A stretch of DNA of 64,000 nt, from positions 23,149-87,148 of the forward strand of contig NZ_WBKM01000055.1 of assembly GCF_015714725.1 (NCBI RefSeq), in the 5' to 3' direction. Below are positions 25,273 through 36,000 of this stretch, one piece after another. A model generated the notes under the pieces. That model searched no databases. It was given only the letters and a program-made list of their open reading frames with translations, and was not told the origin of the DNA. Source of the DNA: Nostoc sp. WHI. GTDB lineage: Bacteria; Cyanobacteriota; Cyanobacteriia; Cyanobacteriales; Nostocaceae. The translations under genes were made by a program, and so were the position numbers. Every line of letters begins with the position of its first letter. The first letter of the stretch is position 1.

Positions 25273-26460
25273 TTACTCTGGCACAGTCAATCCTTTTAAT
25301 GATTGAGAAATTTCTGTCTTGTCCAGACCTTTGCTCTGAACTAGGACTCCAAAACCACCTAGTCCTGTGGGATATAGAAGTTGCTGTAGTGCGTCCCGAC
25401 GCTGTAGTAACTGCGAGAGGGGTTGTTGTTGATAAGAAAGGGCAGCAATCCGATCGCCTAATCCCAACGCCATCAAAAATAACCCCTGCTGGATAAAACC
25501 AATATTCTTTAAGTTGCACTTCTGGCCCCAACGTTCCAAAGCCGTAAAGTCAACATGGGCAGTGATATCTTGTCGCCCAATATTAACATAGGGGTTGTCA
25601 TGGAAACGATGATGGTAATAGCACTGTAGCGTTCCTTGCGATCGCCTGGGATTATAGTAACGACTTGCGGGGTAGCCATAATCAATTGTTAACACATAGC
25701 CGCGCTGCAAGCGGTCTGCTACTATACTCAACCAATCTAAAGCAGCCAAATTAATTTCACTGCGATAACCATCTGGATATGCACTTTGGGCAAAGTCGAT
25801 TTCCACTAAATCCAAATATTCAGCCAGTTGGGGCGTTGAAGGTTCCCCTATGACTTCCGTAAATGATGGGCATAAGGCATTGGTTTCTTTCTCATTCTTA
25901 TCTGTGGTTACATAAATTTCTCGGAGTTCTCCCGTCTCCAGGATGAATTGATGCACGGGAAATGCATCTACTAACTCATTAGAAAAAAAGCAGCCTGCGA
26001 TCGCATTCGGTGGTATATCCTCTAGATTGCACCAACGCACGGGTAAATCTTCCAAGCGTTGCTGCTGTTCTTGTCTTAAAGTTGGCGACTTTTCAACAAT
26101 AATGTACTCCAGGGCAGTAAAAAAATCTGGGTAGCGTAGCTGATGATATTTAAGGATATGCAATGCCAGTAATCCTTGACCTGCTCCCATTTCTACCAGA
26201 GAAAAGGGTACAGGTTTTCCTAAAATCTCCCACATTTGCAAAAATTGTTCTGCAAGTAACTCGCCAAAGTCAGCACAGAGGTTGGGAGAGGTGAAAAAAT
26301 CACCACCTTTAAAGCCAATTTTGACTGCATCGCTGGAATAGTAGCCGTGTTCAGGGTGGTATAGTACCATATCCATGAATTGGGCAAAAGTAATTCGCTG
26401 TTGGGGACTGGTGGTAATATGATTTGCGATCGCTGCACACAATGCTGGATTTGAATCCAT
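25273..26460 (-). CDS. MidA/NDUFAF7-family class I SAM-dependent methyltransferase
   Basis: About 395 residues from ATG 26460 (MDSNPALCAAI). A longer frame to 26562 would run into the PIN gene and adds an unlikely hydrophobic tail. Motifs are FMDMVLYHPEHGYY, FFTSPNLCADFGE, VEMGAGQGLLALHIL (SAM motif I) and SNELVDAFPVHQF, characteristic of the DUF185/MidA family. The mitochondrial member methylates an arginine of complex I. A role in NDH-1 assembly in cyanobacteria is inferred only from the family. Confidence 0.9.
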   Translation of the reverse strand: MDSNPALCAAIANHITTSPQQRITFAQFMDMVLYHPEHGYYSSDAVKIGFKGGDFFTSPNLCADFGELLAEQFLQMWEILGKPVPFSLVEMGAGQGLLALHILKYHQLRYPDFFTALEYIIVEKSPTLRQEQQQRLEDLPVRWCNLEDIPPNAIAGCFFSNELVDAFPVHQFILETGELREIYVTTDKNEKETNALCPSFTEVIGEPSTPQLAEYLDLVEIDFAQSAYPDGYRSEINLAALDWLSIVADRLQRGYVLTIDYGYPASRYYNPRRSQGTLQCYYHHRFHDNPYVNIGRQDITAHVDFTALERWGQKCNLKNIGFIQQGLFLMALGLGDRIAALSYQQQPLSQLLQRRDALQQLLYPTGLGGFGVLVQSKGLDKTEISQSLKGLTVPE

Positions 26461-26558
26461 AAAATTTGATATTTGAGAGTAGAGACAATAAATGCTTGCC
26501 AGCAGCACAATCAACTTAACCGAAGTGTAAAAATTCCATTGTCCTGTTAGCCTGCTGG

Positions 26559-26948
26559 TCACAATAAGCGGATAAACCCTTCTTGCTCGAAGTGCCGATC
26601 AGTAGACAATGCCTCTGTAATCCCACGCTGGCGCATTAGCACAAAGCTCAACGCATCACATAGAGAGTAAGTTTTATCCTTCCGTTCCATTAGGAGATCG
26701 ACTGCTGCCCGGTGCAATGGCTCATCCACCCAAACTGTTTTTATGTCTGGGTTATCCAGCAAGTCAACCACAAAAGCAAGCACGGATGAACGGGGAAAAC
26801 GCCTTGCAGTGCCTAACGCGACGTACTCAGCAATGATATAGCTGTGGGTTAATCGGATTGTTGCTCTCTTATAGGCAACACGAGCTTCAGTATGCAAAGG
26901 CTCAGTCTGATAGTGCAGACAAAGTAATCCAGAGGTATCGAGGAGCAT
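26559..26948 (-). CDS. PIN-domain toxin (VapC-like)
   Basis: 129 residues. The acidic residues expected of a PIN ribonuclease are present: LLDTSG (Asp4), SYIIAEY (Glu ~41), SLCDALSF and STDRHFEQEGF. Its ATG overlaps the stop codon of the upstream small gene (TAATG at 26948), the coupling normal for toxin-antitoxin pairs. The predicted activity is Mg-dependent RNA cleavage. Confidence 0.88.
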   Translation of the reverse strand: MLLDTSGLLCLHYQTEPLHTEARVAYKRATIRLTHSYIIAEYVALGTARRFPRSSVLAFVVDLLDNPDIKTVWVDEPLHRAAVDLLMERKDKTYSLCDALSFVLMRQRGITEALSTDRHFEQEGFIRLL

Positions 26949-27250
26949 TAACTTTCCTCGTGGTTACTGGCATACTCTCTCACCAAATCTAAATCAATGC
27001 TCTCATTGTTCAGATCAATCGGATGTTCCAGATTAAGTGTCCCAAAATGGCGTTCAAATCTGGCTCGTGCTGTCTCCTTTTCTGCTTCAGACAGCAACAA
27101 TTTAAAAACTTGTCCAAACTGTTGCTCTAGCAACGTTGCAGCTAACCGTTCAGCAGGAACACCAATCGCCTGTGCCTGTCGCTGAATCGCAGTGAAAATG
27201 TGATCGTTCAGTTCCAGTGTTAGAAGATGGGTCATAAAAATATGCAACAT
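26948..27250 (-). CDS. Antitoxin partner of the PIN toxin
   Basis: Up to 100 residues, with a second possible ATG at 27235 (MTHLLTLELND). The N-terminal LELNDHIFTAIQRQAQAIGVPAERLAATLL fits a short ribbon-helix-helix-like segment. The C-terminal half is charged, as in antitoxins that wrap the toxin. It precedes and overlaps the toxin gene by one base. I do not recognise a named family. Confidence 0.7.
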   Translation of the reverse strand: MLHIFMTHLLTLELNDHIFTAIQRQAQAIGVPAERLAATLLEQQFGQVFKLLLSEAEKETARARFERHFGTLNLEHPIDLNNESIDLDLVREYASNHEES

Positions 27251-27344
27251 AGCTAGAGGCTACGGTAATTATAGCTTTGCTTGTTTGATGCCCTCATCAA
27301 TAAAACACTTGCGGGTTGCGTCTTGCTAAAAGACAATTTACTAC

Positions 27345-27734
27345 CTAGCCACTCACCAACGACACCAGCACGCCATTGGGATCGCGGACGTGAGCAATTG
27401 TTTGTCCCCAAGGTTGTTTTTTAGGGGCATCTAATGCTTTTGCGCCTGCCCCTATTGCTTTCATATAAGCGGTACCAACATCAGGAGTAACAAATGATAT
27501 CTGGATTAATGCTGGTGGTTGTGTCGCATCGTTTGCATGGAAGCCGCCGGGAAATAACTTCTGTGCTTCGCTACTAGAGGAGAAAGCTAATGTAGTATTT
27601 CCGGTTTCGATTTCCGCCCAGATAAACTGCCCCCTATCCTCAAGAGTGCGACGAACTAGACCAAAAGCTTTTTCGTAAAACTCAACCGTCTTAACTACAT
27701 CCTCTACCCAGATGACCGTGTAACCAAATTTCAA
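27345..27734 (-). CDS. VOC-superfamily (glyoxalase/bleomycin-resistance fold) protein
   Basis: 129 residues forming the paired beta-alpha-beta-beta-beta modules of the VOC fold: IWVEDVVKTVEFYEKAFG at the N-terminus and WGQTIAHVRDPNGVLVSLV at the C-terminus. Family members bind a metal and handle glyoxalase, dioxygenase or resistance chemistry. The substrate is not readable here. Confidence 0.88.
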   Translation of the reverse strand: MKFGYTVIWVEDVVKTVEFYEKAFGLVRRTLEDRGQFIWAEIETGNTTLAFSSSSEAQKLFPGGFHANDATQPPALIQISFVTPDVGTAYMKAIGAGAKALDAPKKQPWGQTIAHVRDPNGVLVSLVSG

Positions 27735-27748
27735 AGTTTTTCTCCTTA

Positions 27749-27794
27749 ATTACGAATTACGAATTACGAATTACAAATTACGAATTACGAATTA
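27749..27794. repeat. Heptanucleotide repeat ATTACGA x6
   Basis: Six near-exact ATTACGA units (one ATTACAA) plus ATTA lie between the VOC and GAF genes. Confidence 0.9.
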
Positions 27795-27796
27795 TT

Positions 27797-28348
27797 TTAA
27801 CTTTCTAGTATGTAAGGGGCTGTTGCAAGAGTTTGCGCCCCCGTTTGCATCATTTGTATATCTGATGGCGACCAATAATGAGTTCCTTGACAGTGATGTG
27901 CCGCTAGCAATCCCCATAATCCTCTAGGTATTAAGATTGGTACAACCAAGTTAGCCCGAACCTGCATATTGCTGAGGAAATCTCGGTGACAAGGCTGGAT
28001 TGGCTCTAATTGAATATCAGCGATCGCCTTTACCCGTCCTGCTAAGTATAAAGCAGCATACTCATCATTAAAACAATCATCTGGGCCAGTGGAACCAAGG
28101 ATTGAGAATTCTTTAGAACTTAAAGATTCAAAAGTCACCTGTCCTTGCCACTGTCCATAAAAATAATACAACACCACCCGATTAACCTGAAGCGATTCTC
28201 TGAGTTGATTCGTTGTTTGCCGGACTAACTCATCGCGCTCCATTGTTTTGACAAGGCGATCAAGCACTTTTTGCAACCCCTGTTCGCGGCGTAGCCCGCC
28301 GTAGGCATCGCTGCTTTGGTTAAAATCTGAATGAGAATGAATTTGCAC
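27797..28348 (-). CDS. Single GAF-domain protein (phytochrome-type GAF)
   Basis: 183 residues, almost all one GAF domain: LQVNRVVLYYFYGQWQGQVTFES, DIQLEPIQPCHRDFLSNMQVRANLVVPI and LWGLLAAHHC. These are typical of phytochrome/cyanobacteriochrome GAF domains. The usual chromophore Cys-His dipeptide is not present in the standard place, although LLAAHHC contains Cys. No output domain follows. Residues 14-24 (DAYGGLRREQG) are encoded by a small dispersed repeat (28287-28312), so the true N-terminus has been altered. Confidence 0.85.
   Translation of the reverse strand: MQIHSHSDFNQSSDAYGGLRREQGLQKVLDRLVKTMERDELVRQTTNQLRESLQVNRVVLYYFYGQWQGQVTFESLSSKEFSILGSTGPDDCFNDEYAALYLAGRVKAIADIQLEPIQPCHRDFLSNMQVRANLVVPILIPRGLWGLLAAHHCQGTHYWSPSDIQMMQTGAQTLATAPYILES
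28287..28312. repeat. Small dispersed repeat (GCGTAGCCCGCCGTAGGCATCGC) inside the GAF gene
   Basis: The same ~23-bp sequence occurs at 53347-53369 (one mismatch) and, modified, inside coaR at 51116-51141. A longer relative lies at 62905-62936. Confidence 0.85.
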
Positions 28349-28485
28349 GGTTATAAAATTATAACTAAGTAAATACTGCTGAATTTATATAGTAATTAAT
28401 TAGACCTTATATAAACACATTCTTGCATTTATACCAGCAATTCATCTTAACCTAACATAAAACCGTACCCCGTCCTAACAAACAT

Positions 28486-28508
28486 CCCTCTCCTTACTAA
28501 GGAGAGGG
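28486..28508. terminator. Hairpin between GAF and methyltransferase genes
   Basis: CCCTCTCCTT-ACT-AAGGAGAGGG is a perfect 10-bp stem 45 bp past the end of the methyltransferase gene. No T-run follows, so it could be either a terminator or a dispersed repeat. Confidence 0.45.
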
Positions 28509-28552
28509 ACAGGTTTTGCACAGCATAACCAGGGTGAGGTTTTCTTCCGCTA

Positions 28553-31500
28553 TTAGATAGATGCTAATATTTTAGAGTTTCCAAACATTGGGGCAAAGTT
28601 ACGGTAAGCTGACAATGCTGCTTCTTTAACCGTTGCACTAACAATCGGAAAAGTAGTGAGGATGTAGCTAAATTCATCTTCAGTTAACCCGTAAAGGTGT
28701 GCTACCATTCCATCGAGTTCAGCGCGTAACTTAGCGCGTTCTGTTTCATCGGTAACGCCTTGTTGATGGGAAACTAAACCGACTTCTTGCGCGAGTTCGT
28801 CAAATTCTGGTGTGGTGCAGATGAGTTTGGCGGCGCGTTGTACAATATCGTTGAAGTAGCGATCGTTTTTTGTTAAACGTGGAACGGGTAGTTGGTAAAT
28901 GTAAAACATATTAAGGGTTGTAGTTACCTTTTGGCGTATCATCCAATCAAGCGTAAAGCTATTGGTAATAGCACAAAGAAACAACATTTGTTGATTAGTA
29001 ATTCCAGTTTCAATAACTTTAAGTGTAGTACTGTTAACCTCAGTAAACACATTTTTCGGCGTTATATAACAAATTAATGTCCGTGAATCAGTGTTGCGAG
29101 CAATGCGCCGATGCACCCAACGATATCCTTGATAGTTCATTAACTGTCTTTTATCTTCAGTACGACCAATAAGAGCTTTTCTACCTTCATTTTCATTAAT
29201 CCAATAAATAGGTTTTTCTCCTGTTTGCTCAAATTGGTTAAACAACTTTCCTGTAAAAAGTGGTAGCCTTCCTGGTTTGTACTCTTGGTAGAATAAATGA
29301 CTATCATTAGTCATGTGAAATTCGTTACTAAGGACTAGATTCCACTTATCTTCAATCTTTTCACCCAGCAAGGGAAACTTACCCATTTTCTCAGCTATGC
29401 GAATATCTACCTCATTCTTAAACTCCATCACAGATAGCGAATCAGGCGATAGTTGACGAACCATATCAATATTAATCTGCAAGCTATCATCACTAGGAAA
29501 CCTTTGAAGTTCCTGCACATCATGACGCATAAATGCAGATGGAAAATCTGTTGTTGTACTACCTTTAACAAAAGTAAGGACAACAAACTTAAAACTGCGA
29601 TGAACCTCTTCAAAAATTGTCTTCCGGTTCTCAAAGCAGAATAAACCAGTAACTTTAGTTTGACTAAACAACATCTCCCGCAATTGCTTAGTCCCCAAGT
29701 CAGTGTAAATCCCGCTAGGAATTACAATTCCACACTCACCGCCTAAACGCAAAAGATTAAAACATTGTTCAGTAAACAGCTTATAGAGATTAATATCCGT
29801 ACCAGCTTTTTTCCCATTTACTACAGAAATCTGATTTTTATACTGTTCAGATGAACGATAATAAGCGCTGACATAAGGATATTGACTTTGATATTCTAAC
29901 CAAGTACTAGCAATTATGGGATTTTGTAAAAGTTTATCCTGTTCTTTCTCAAAATCCTTAATATCCATCTTATTCTTCGTCACCAAATCATTATGCTGTG
30001 CAAAGAACTCTTTAGCTTGAGGCTTAAATATTTCCCAAGGTGGATTAGTGATAATTGCATCAAAACCGCCGCGTTCTAAAACCTTGTCAAAATGATAACC
30101 CCAGTGAAACGGCTTCAAAGCTGCAATATCCTCAACCTTCAAAACACGCTTTTGTGATTTTCCAGTTAACTGAACCTCTTCATACTTGATACCTAAACGC
30201 TTACTAAACTCATCCAATAGCAAAACATTTAACTTTTCTTGCGATTGTTTGTTGAGTTTGTCAATGTCAGTGCGTAACATCTGCAACCGGGATTTTTGTT
30301 CGGTTCCCTCTATTTCGCCAGGAAGTTGTTCTTCTCCAGGAATAAAAGCGTGTTCTTTGTACAACTCAACAGATTTATTCTTATCTTCTAAAATCTTCTT
30401 ATAATTATCTGCGGCTAAAGGCTGTAATAGATTTCCTTGTAGAGAATTTCCCACAGCATCAAAAGCAGTATCATCTACTTTAATTAAACCAATTAACGAA
30501 TTACCCGCCATAATATTAAAATCAATATTAGGCAAAGGCTCTAACTCTTCCACATCATTAGCAGAAGAAACTAAGGCTAAAAAAAGACGCAATTTAGCAA
30601 TTTCCGTTGCTTCCTCCATGATATCTATACCATAGAGGTTATCAGAAACAATCCGCTTTTTGATAAAATAAGGTAGTGATGGATGAAAATTTTCTATCTC
30701 TTCAAGTTTCTTTTTGAGAGTATCATCAGCAATCAATTTAATTGTCCCGAAAACCGCACTATAAACTTGGATTAGCGTTTTCATCGCCGCCACAAGAAAA
30801 GCACCAGAACCGCAAGCTGGGTCAAGAATAGATAAATTAGGAAGAATATCATCCATTAGTAGACGACAAACCTTTACATCCAACTTAATCAGAAGTTCGT
30901 TGATATCTTCAAATGGCTTATACTGATCAGATAGCGCATCATTTATGCGGTCTACGATTAACTTGTGGATAGTTCTATCACAAAGATATTCTGTAATTTG
31001 TGGTCTAGTATAATAGGCTCCAAAAGCCTTTTGATTAATATATTTCTCGAAAATATATCCTAAAACATCAGGATTTATCTCATCGTCTTTTCCTTCCGGC
31101 GTATCATCAAGATTCCAAGAATAACGCCCAAATAAATCTAGAACTTGCTCAAACGCCTCATCAACTATAGAAATATCATATTTATCTTCAATATGATGTT
31201 TGAGAAATAGTCCACCATTTAGGTATTTAACCTTTCCTACCAATTCTTGTACAGATAAATCGCGTTCAAACTCAGGTTTAGCAAAACTTTCAAAAAACAA
31301 AGCCTTGAGAAATTCATCATAAAAATGATTCTCAGATTTTTGCTTACTTTGCTCCAGCTTATTTTGCAGATAATTTAAATCCTTATTATCAATAAAACCC
31401 TTACGTTGGAGAAAATAAACAAACATCAGGCGATTCAGAATTACCGATGTATACCAACGTCTATCTGTCTCATTATTATCAATTCCTTTCACAAACTGCA

Positions 31501-32041
31501 AAAACTTCTGGTGTTGCTCTTGAAACTCCTTGTAAAACTTCTTAGTTACTGGCTCAACATCAAAACCGTGTTGTAATTTATAAGCAATTTCTACAACAGT
31601 CGGTTCCCCATGTTCCAATTCAGTAATATCAATAACTAAAGAACCAAGCTTGCTTAAAAATAAGTCTCCTGGTTGACCCTTCACATATAAATGGTCACGA
31701 GGAGAGGTTTTACTTCCTTCTCTTTTTACCCAATACCAAAGACTACGAGTGCGTTCTTCAGTAATAAAAATTAGAAGATTTTCGGCTATTAATTTAGTAA
31801 TTTCTTGATGAATGGCAACTCTAACTTTAGCTTCTGGTATTTTTCCATCTGTTGCGGTGATTTCAAAGATTGCAACCCCTGATAGTTCAGCAATTTTATG
31901 GTATTGATACGTGTTGTTTTCAATCTTTAAGGTTACAGGTTTTTGTCTTGAAGGTTGCAACCAACCTAATTCTTTTATAAACAACTCATTAAATTGAAAG
32001 TTAGCAAGTAAATCGCGTGTTTGTTGAAAATTCAGTGACAT
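28553..32041 (-). CDS. Eco57I-type N6-adenine DNA methyltransferase (restriction-modification or defence protein)
   Basis: 1162 residues. An N-terminal region (~1-330) of unclear fold is followed by a class I N6-adenine methyltransferase with motif I LDPACGSGAFLVAAM (~411-426) and catalytic motif IV NPPWEIF (~667). The C-terminal ~350 residues resemble the target-recognition part of Eco57I/PglX-like enzymes. There is no clear PD-(D/E)xK motif at the N-terminus, so cleavage, if any, may come from the PLD-SNF2 protein upstream. The gene lies downstream of that helicase on the same strand. The pair resembles helicase-plus-methylase defence modules (DISARM, Hma and similar), but other DISARM components are not present. 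Confidence 0.88.
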   Translation of the reverse strand: MSLNFQQTRDLLANFQFNELFIKELGWLQPSRQKPVTLKIENNTYQYHKIAELSGVAIFEITATDGKIPEAKVRVAIHQEITKLIAENLLIFITEERTRSLWYWVKREGSKTSPRDHLYVKGQPGDLFLSKLGSLVIDITELEHGEPTVVEIAYKLQHGFDVEPVTKKFYKEFQEQHQKFLQFVKGIDNNETDRRWYTSVILNRLMFVYFLQRKGFIDNKDLNYLQNKLEQSKQKSENHFYDEFLKALFFESFAKPEFERDLSVQELVGKVKYLNGGLFLKHHIEDKYDISIVDEAFEQVLDLFGRYSWNLDDTPEGKDDEINPDVLGYIFEKYINQKAFGAYYTRPQITEYLCDRTIHKLIVDRINDALSDQYKPFEDINELLIKLDVKVCRLLMDDILPNLSILDPACGSGAFLVAAMKTLIQVYSAVFGTIKLIADDTLKKKLEEIENFHPSLPYFIKKRIVSDNLYGIDIMEEATEIAKLRLFLALVSSANDVEELEPLPNIDFNIMAGNSLIGLIKVDDTAFDAVGNSLQGNLLQPLAADNYKKILEDKNKSVELYKEHAFIPGEEQLPGEIEGTEQKSRLQMLRTDIDKLNKQSQEKLNVLLLDEFSKRLGIKYEEVQLTGKSQKRVLKVEDIAALKPFHWGYHFDKVLERGGFDAIITNPPWEIFKPQAKEFFAQHNDLVTKNKMDIKDFEKEQDKLLQNPIIASTWLEYQSQYPYVSAYYRSSEQYKNQISVVNGKKAGTDINLYKLFTEQCFNLLRLGGECGIVIPSGIYTDLGTKQLREMLFSQTKVTGLFCFENRKTIFEEVHRSFKFVVLTFVKGSTTTDFPSAFMRHDVQELQRFPSDDSLQINIDMVRQLSPDSLSVMEFKNEVDIRIAEKMGKFPLLGEKIEDKWNLVLSNEFHMTNDSHLFYQEYKPGRLPLFTGKLFNQFEQTGEKPIYWINENEGRKALIGRTEDKRQLMNYQGYRWVHRRIARNTDSRTLICYITPKNVFTEVNSTTLKVIETGITNQQMLFLCAITNSFTLDWMIRQKVTTTLNMFYIYQLPVPRLTKNDRYFNDIVQRAAKLICTTPEFDELAQEVGLVSHQQGVTDETERAKLRAELDGMVAHLYGLTEDEFSYILTTFPIVSATVKEAALSAYRNFAPMFGNSKILASI

Positions 32042-32396
32042 AATTTACCCTAAATAGCTTGGAAAAAACCAAGCATGGTAAACTAGCCACTGAGAAAACA
32101 AATCAGTGGCTCTAAAAATAAAATCCGCCAGCGCGGACTTTAAGAAACCCTATTTATACGAGTTCAATTTTTAACCATGCTCTTTATATCTTTATAAATC
32201 CTTTATCTTTCATTACGGTTGAGCAATATTACCGAAAGTTATTAAGTTATTTGAGCGCCGACTTTATTTGTGCAGCCACAATTTTTTAATCTTCACGTAT
32301 ATTTGCTGATTACTTTATCAAAATGCCTAATTGCTTTATCAAAATACTTAATTACTTTCTCAAAATACCTGATTATTTACTCCAAATGGCATTTGA

Positions 32397-32608
32397 TTTA
32401 TTCAAACCCCAGTTTGCTTTCTCATTTTGGTGTATTCCGCAAGCAAAATAAGCTTTGACTTATTCAAACCCCAGTTTGCTTTCTCATTTCGGTGTTTCCC
32501 GCAAGTCAAATAAGCTTTGACTTAAGCAAAATAAGCTTTGACTTATTCAAACCCCAGTTTGCTTTCTCATTTCGGTGTTTTCCGCAAGCAAAATAAGCTT
32601 TGACTTAC
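32397..32608. repeat. Three tandem copies of a ~60-80-bp repeat
   Basis: TTCAAACCCCAGTTTGCTTT...CCGCAAG...AAATAAGCTTTGACTT begins at about 32399, 32461 and 32544. The second copy has an internal duplication (AAGCAAAATAAGCTTTGACTT). Just before it, 32310-32400 holds a degenerate series of CTTTATCAAAATACTTAATTAC units. No gene is seen in 32042-32680. Confidence 0.85.
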
Positions 32609-32682
32609 TCCAAATGGCTTATGACTGACTTATTCTTAATAAATAAGTCAGTGAAAATAAATCAAACTACAAAATTTAAGCC

Positions 32683-32925
32683 AAAACTCCTTTAAAACCT
32701 CGTTTCCAGACTCTGGCTGGAAATGCTCCTCATTGCGGCTCTGCCGCGAGTTAGGGAGGCGGAGCCTCAAAATAGGCATTCCCAGTCGGAGACTGGGAAC
32801 GAGGTAAAACTCCTTTAAAACCTCGTTTCCAGACTCTGGCTGGAAATGCTCCTCATTGCGGCTCTGCCGCGAGTTAAGGAGGCGGAGCCTCAAAATAGGC
32901 ATTCCCAGTCTCCGACTGGGAACTA
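32683..32925. repeat. Two tandem ~123-bp REP-like units
   Basis: Units start at 32683 and 32806 (AAAACTCCTTTAAAACCTCG). Each contains CCTCGTTTCCAGACTCTGGC near one end and its near-complement GTCGGAGACTGGGAACGAGG at the other, plus an inner GGCTCTGCCGC/GGCGGAGCC pair, so each unit can fold into a long hairpin. A shorter AACCCAAC hairpin remnant follows at 32947-33000. Confidence 0.88.
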
Positions 32926-33036
32926 TGTATCAAGATTTTCGTGAATTGGTATTACCCAACAAACCTTGTAAAATGTTGGGTTTCGTTCCTCAACCCAACC
33001 CACACAGCAAAACCTACGCAGTATTGGTTTAAGTCC

Positions 33037-36000
33037 CTACTCCTCAAATAATCCCAAAGAGCAAATAATTTCAGGTTCTCGCTTCTCCATTTCCTCAGTC
33101 ACAATACACAAGCGGTCATCTATCCGTAACGACACCACTAACTCAGCTAACTGCTGATTATTAATGCCGCTTCTTAGTTGACGGTTGAGAGTATCAATTG
33201 CTGACTGTCGCAAAGGATAACGGTAAATCTCATCAATTGCTTTTAAAAGTTCTTCACTGACAAATAGTGTTCCCTTCATATCTTGAACATAACCCTTAAG
33301 TCGTTCATAGCTGCGAAACCTTGCCCCTGATGGTCGTCCTAGTTGACCACCTGCACTTTTCTCTTCTTCAGCAATTAATTCAGCACCCTTTTTCACTAAC
33401 TCGTGATGCTGTTTATCTCTGGGTATGGCTGGGGTAGATTCTTCACACGCCGCCACTCGCAGAACTGCTAATTGTGATTGAGTAACGCTATTTCCATTGC
33501 GGTCAACATAAATCAAAGAATCATTTCCCTCAGTGGTTTTCATATAAAGCAATACCCCCTCAGGTTGCACGAGTTGCGGAGTATGGGCGCGGGTAGAATA
33601 AACTACATTTTGCATTTCTTCAATGGTTTTTTTCAAACCCGGATTACCATCGGTGGCTTTCTTCCAAATTTGAAATGCTTCAGAAGTCAAATCAACTTCT
33701 GTATCTTCTTCCCCATCTAAAACTCCAGATTTCTCGTTGTAGAGGTCAAGAATTACCCGTGCATCATCATCTTCAAAAAAAGCTTCATCAGTTCCCACCA
33801 CTTCAGCATTTTCTTGCAGCCGTTTGCGGAGTCGTCCCCGCAAATTAATAATCCGTTCTACTCCCTCGGCTGGTAAAAAAGAATAACAAAGAATTTGGTC
33901 AGAATTTTGGCCAATGCGGTCTACTCTTCCTGCACGTTGAATTAAACGAATAATTGCCCAAGGTAAATCCCAATTAACGATAATTGCACAGTCTTGCAAA
34001 TTATGACCTTCACTCAAAACATCGGTAGCTATTAAAATCCGCAACTCATCTGATGATGAAATTTGCTCCCGTTTGCCATTACTCACAGGGCTAAATCTTC
34101 CCGTCATTACCGTCGGGTCTTTAGATTGACCTGTTACCCCAGCCACATTTGTAATATGACTTGACTGCAAATTGTCTGCAAGGTAACGAACTGTATCAGC
34201 AAACTGGGTGAAAATTAGTACTTTATCTTTGGGGTGAGTTTTTGTTAGCAGTTTGATTAAAGCAGAAAGTTTTTCATCTGTTTGAGGATTCCACTCGCCA
34301 CACTGTTGCAGCACATTAATCAGTGCTCTGGCATCTGCTAACAAATCCCGTTTCAGTTTTTTAATGTCAAAAAGTGTAGAAGGCAGCCACTTAAATCGTC
34401 GTTGATATCGGGTTGTGTATTCTTGATAAATTGACTCTGCTCTTTGACGAAAAAGTTTTTCTGTTTTACATTCTTTGTCATCGTCGTTAGAAAAAGAAGT
34501 TTCATCTGTCTCTACTTGCAGCAAATTAATAGAGTCATCTTCCTCTATTTCCGTATCAAACAAAGCTGCTACCACAGAATCGGCATCTTCATCATTATTG
34601 CTTGTATCTAATAACTCAGCATCCTGAGTTCCAATGGGAATATCAAACCCTTGCTCTAAGGCATATAAATAAATGAAGTTCCGTAAAATATGGCGTTCAA
34701 TTGATTGGATAAAAATAACGCCACTACTTTCTAGACGTTTAAACAAATTAGTACGCGAAAAACCCATTAACCTCCTACCGCCACGAAATAAGCTATTAAT
34801 CAAACGTTGTTCGGTGTCTGTAGGCGGCTGGTTAGGTTTAGCAATAACGTAATTTCCTAGCCCATAACGAGGTAAATTAAGCTGATTAATTACTTCTACT
34901 ACTAACTCCGAGTAAAGATGAGAATAAAAGTCAGTGTTAGAACCTTCTAAAGAAAACTTAAGATTCCGAGGTAGGCGCTGAGGAAAATAAGAATGTCTGC
35001 CATCAGCAAATTCTAAATATTTACGCCCTGTTTCATCTGTGTGGGCATAATTATCTTTAATAAAAGAGCGAGTCCGTCGCACCATGTAGCGTTTCATCAA
35101 TTCTCGCCAGTCATCAGGATGTTCACTTTTTTCAAAGGCAGCTAAAGAACATACAGAACATTGATGCTTTCTAATAAACTCTAATTCTCCGATAGAACTG
35201 CCACCAAGTTCATTAATTAAAGCTTCTGGTCTTAACCCTAAATCTTCATGTTCTGGAACAAATAGCCGGAGTTGGGCTGAAAGGTCAAGATAACTTTTAT
35301 TGTAAGGAGTAGCAGATAATAAAATACATTTGCTTTCGTTAGCTGCAATATATTCGGTAATGGCTCGATAACGTTTACCTTCGCGGTTACGTAAGTTGTG
35401 ACTTTCATCAATTAACACAACTCGGTAACGGCGGAGTTTTGGTAGCTTATTTTGTACTTGACTAATTGACATAACTTCGGCCAGTAACCGATAGTTATTT
35501 ACATATTCTTGCCACATTGAAACTAGGTTTTTCGGGCAAATAATCAGTGTTTCTAAATAACAATCTTCTTGTAATATCTTAGCTAGGGCGGTTCCAACTA
35601 AAGTTTTACCCAAACCAACGACATCGCCCACTAATACGCCACCACGCCTAGTTACATGACGCGCTGCTAGCTGCACGGCAGCTTTTTGGAACTCAAATAA
35701 ATTGTTAAATTCGCGGGGGATACGAAATTCTGAAAGTCCAGCGATCGCTTCATGAGATAAGTGGTAAGCTATCTTCAGGTAGATGTAGTAAGGTGAGATT
35801 AACTCATTTCTCGCCCAACTTCGATCAATAATCTCTGCCAGTTCTTGAGATATATCTACACAACCGTAATCTTGCCAGCGATCGCTAAACCACTTTTGCA
35901 GTTTATTGCAAGCATCGTGGTCTAAAATATCAACATTTAACTCCCCTTGTTTCACCAATCCGGGAAGGGTTAAATTACTACTACCCAAGAATCCCACAGT

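Noticed and set aside
32648..32902. 84-codon repeat protein on the minus strand
   Set aside because: It lies wholly within the two REP-like hairpin units.
32397..32925. CRISPR array in the defence cassette
   Set aside because: The units are long, tandem and lack unique spacers of constant length; no cas genes are near.
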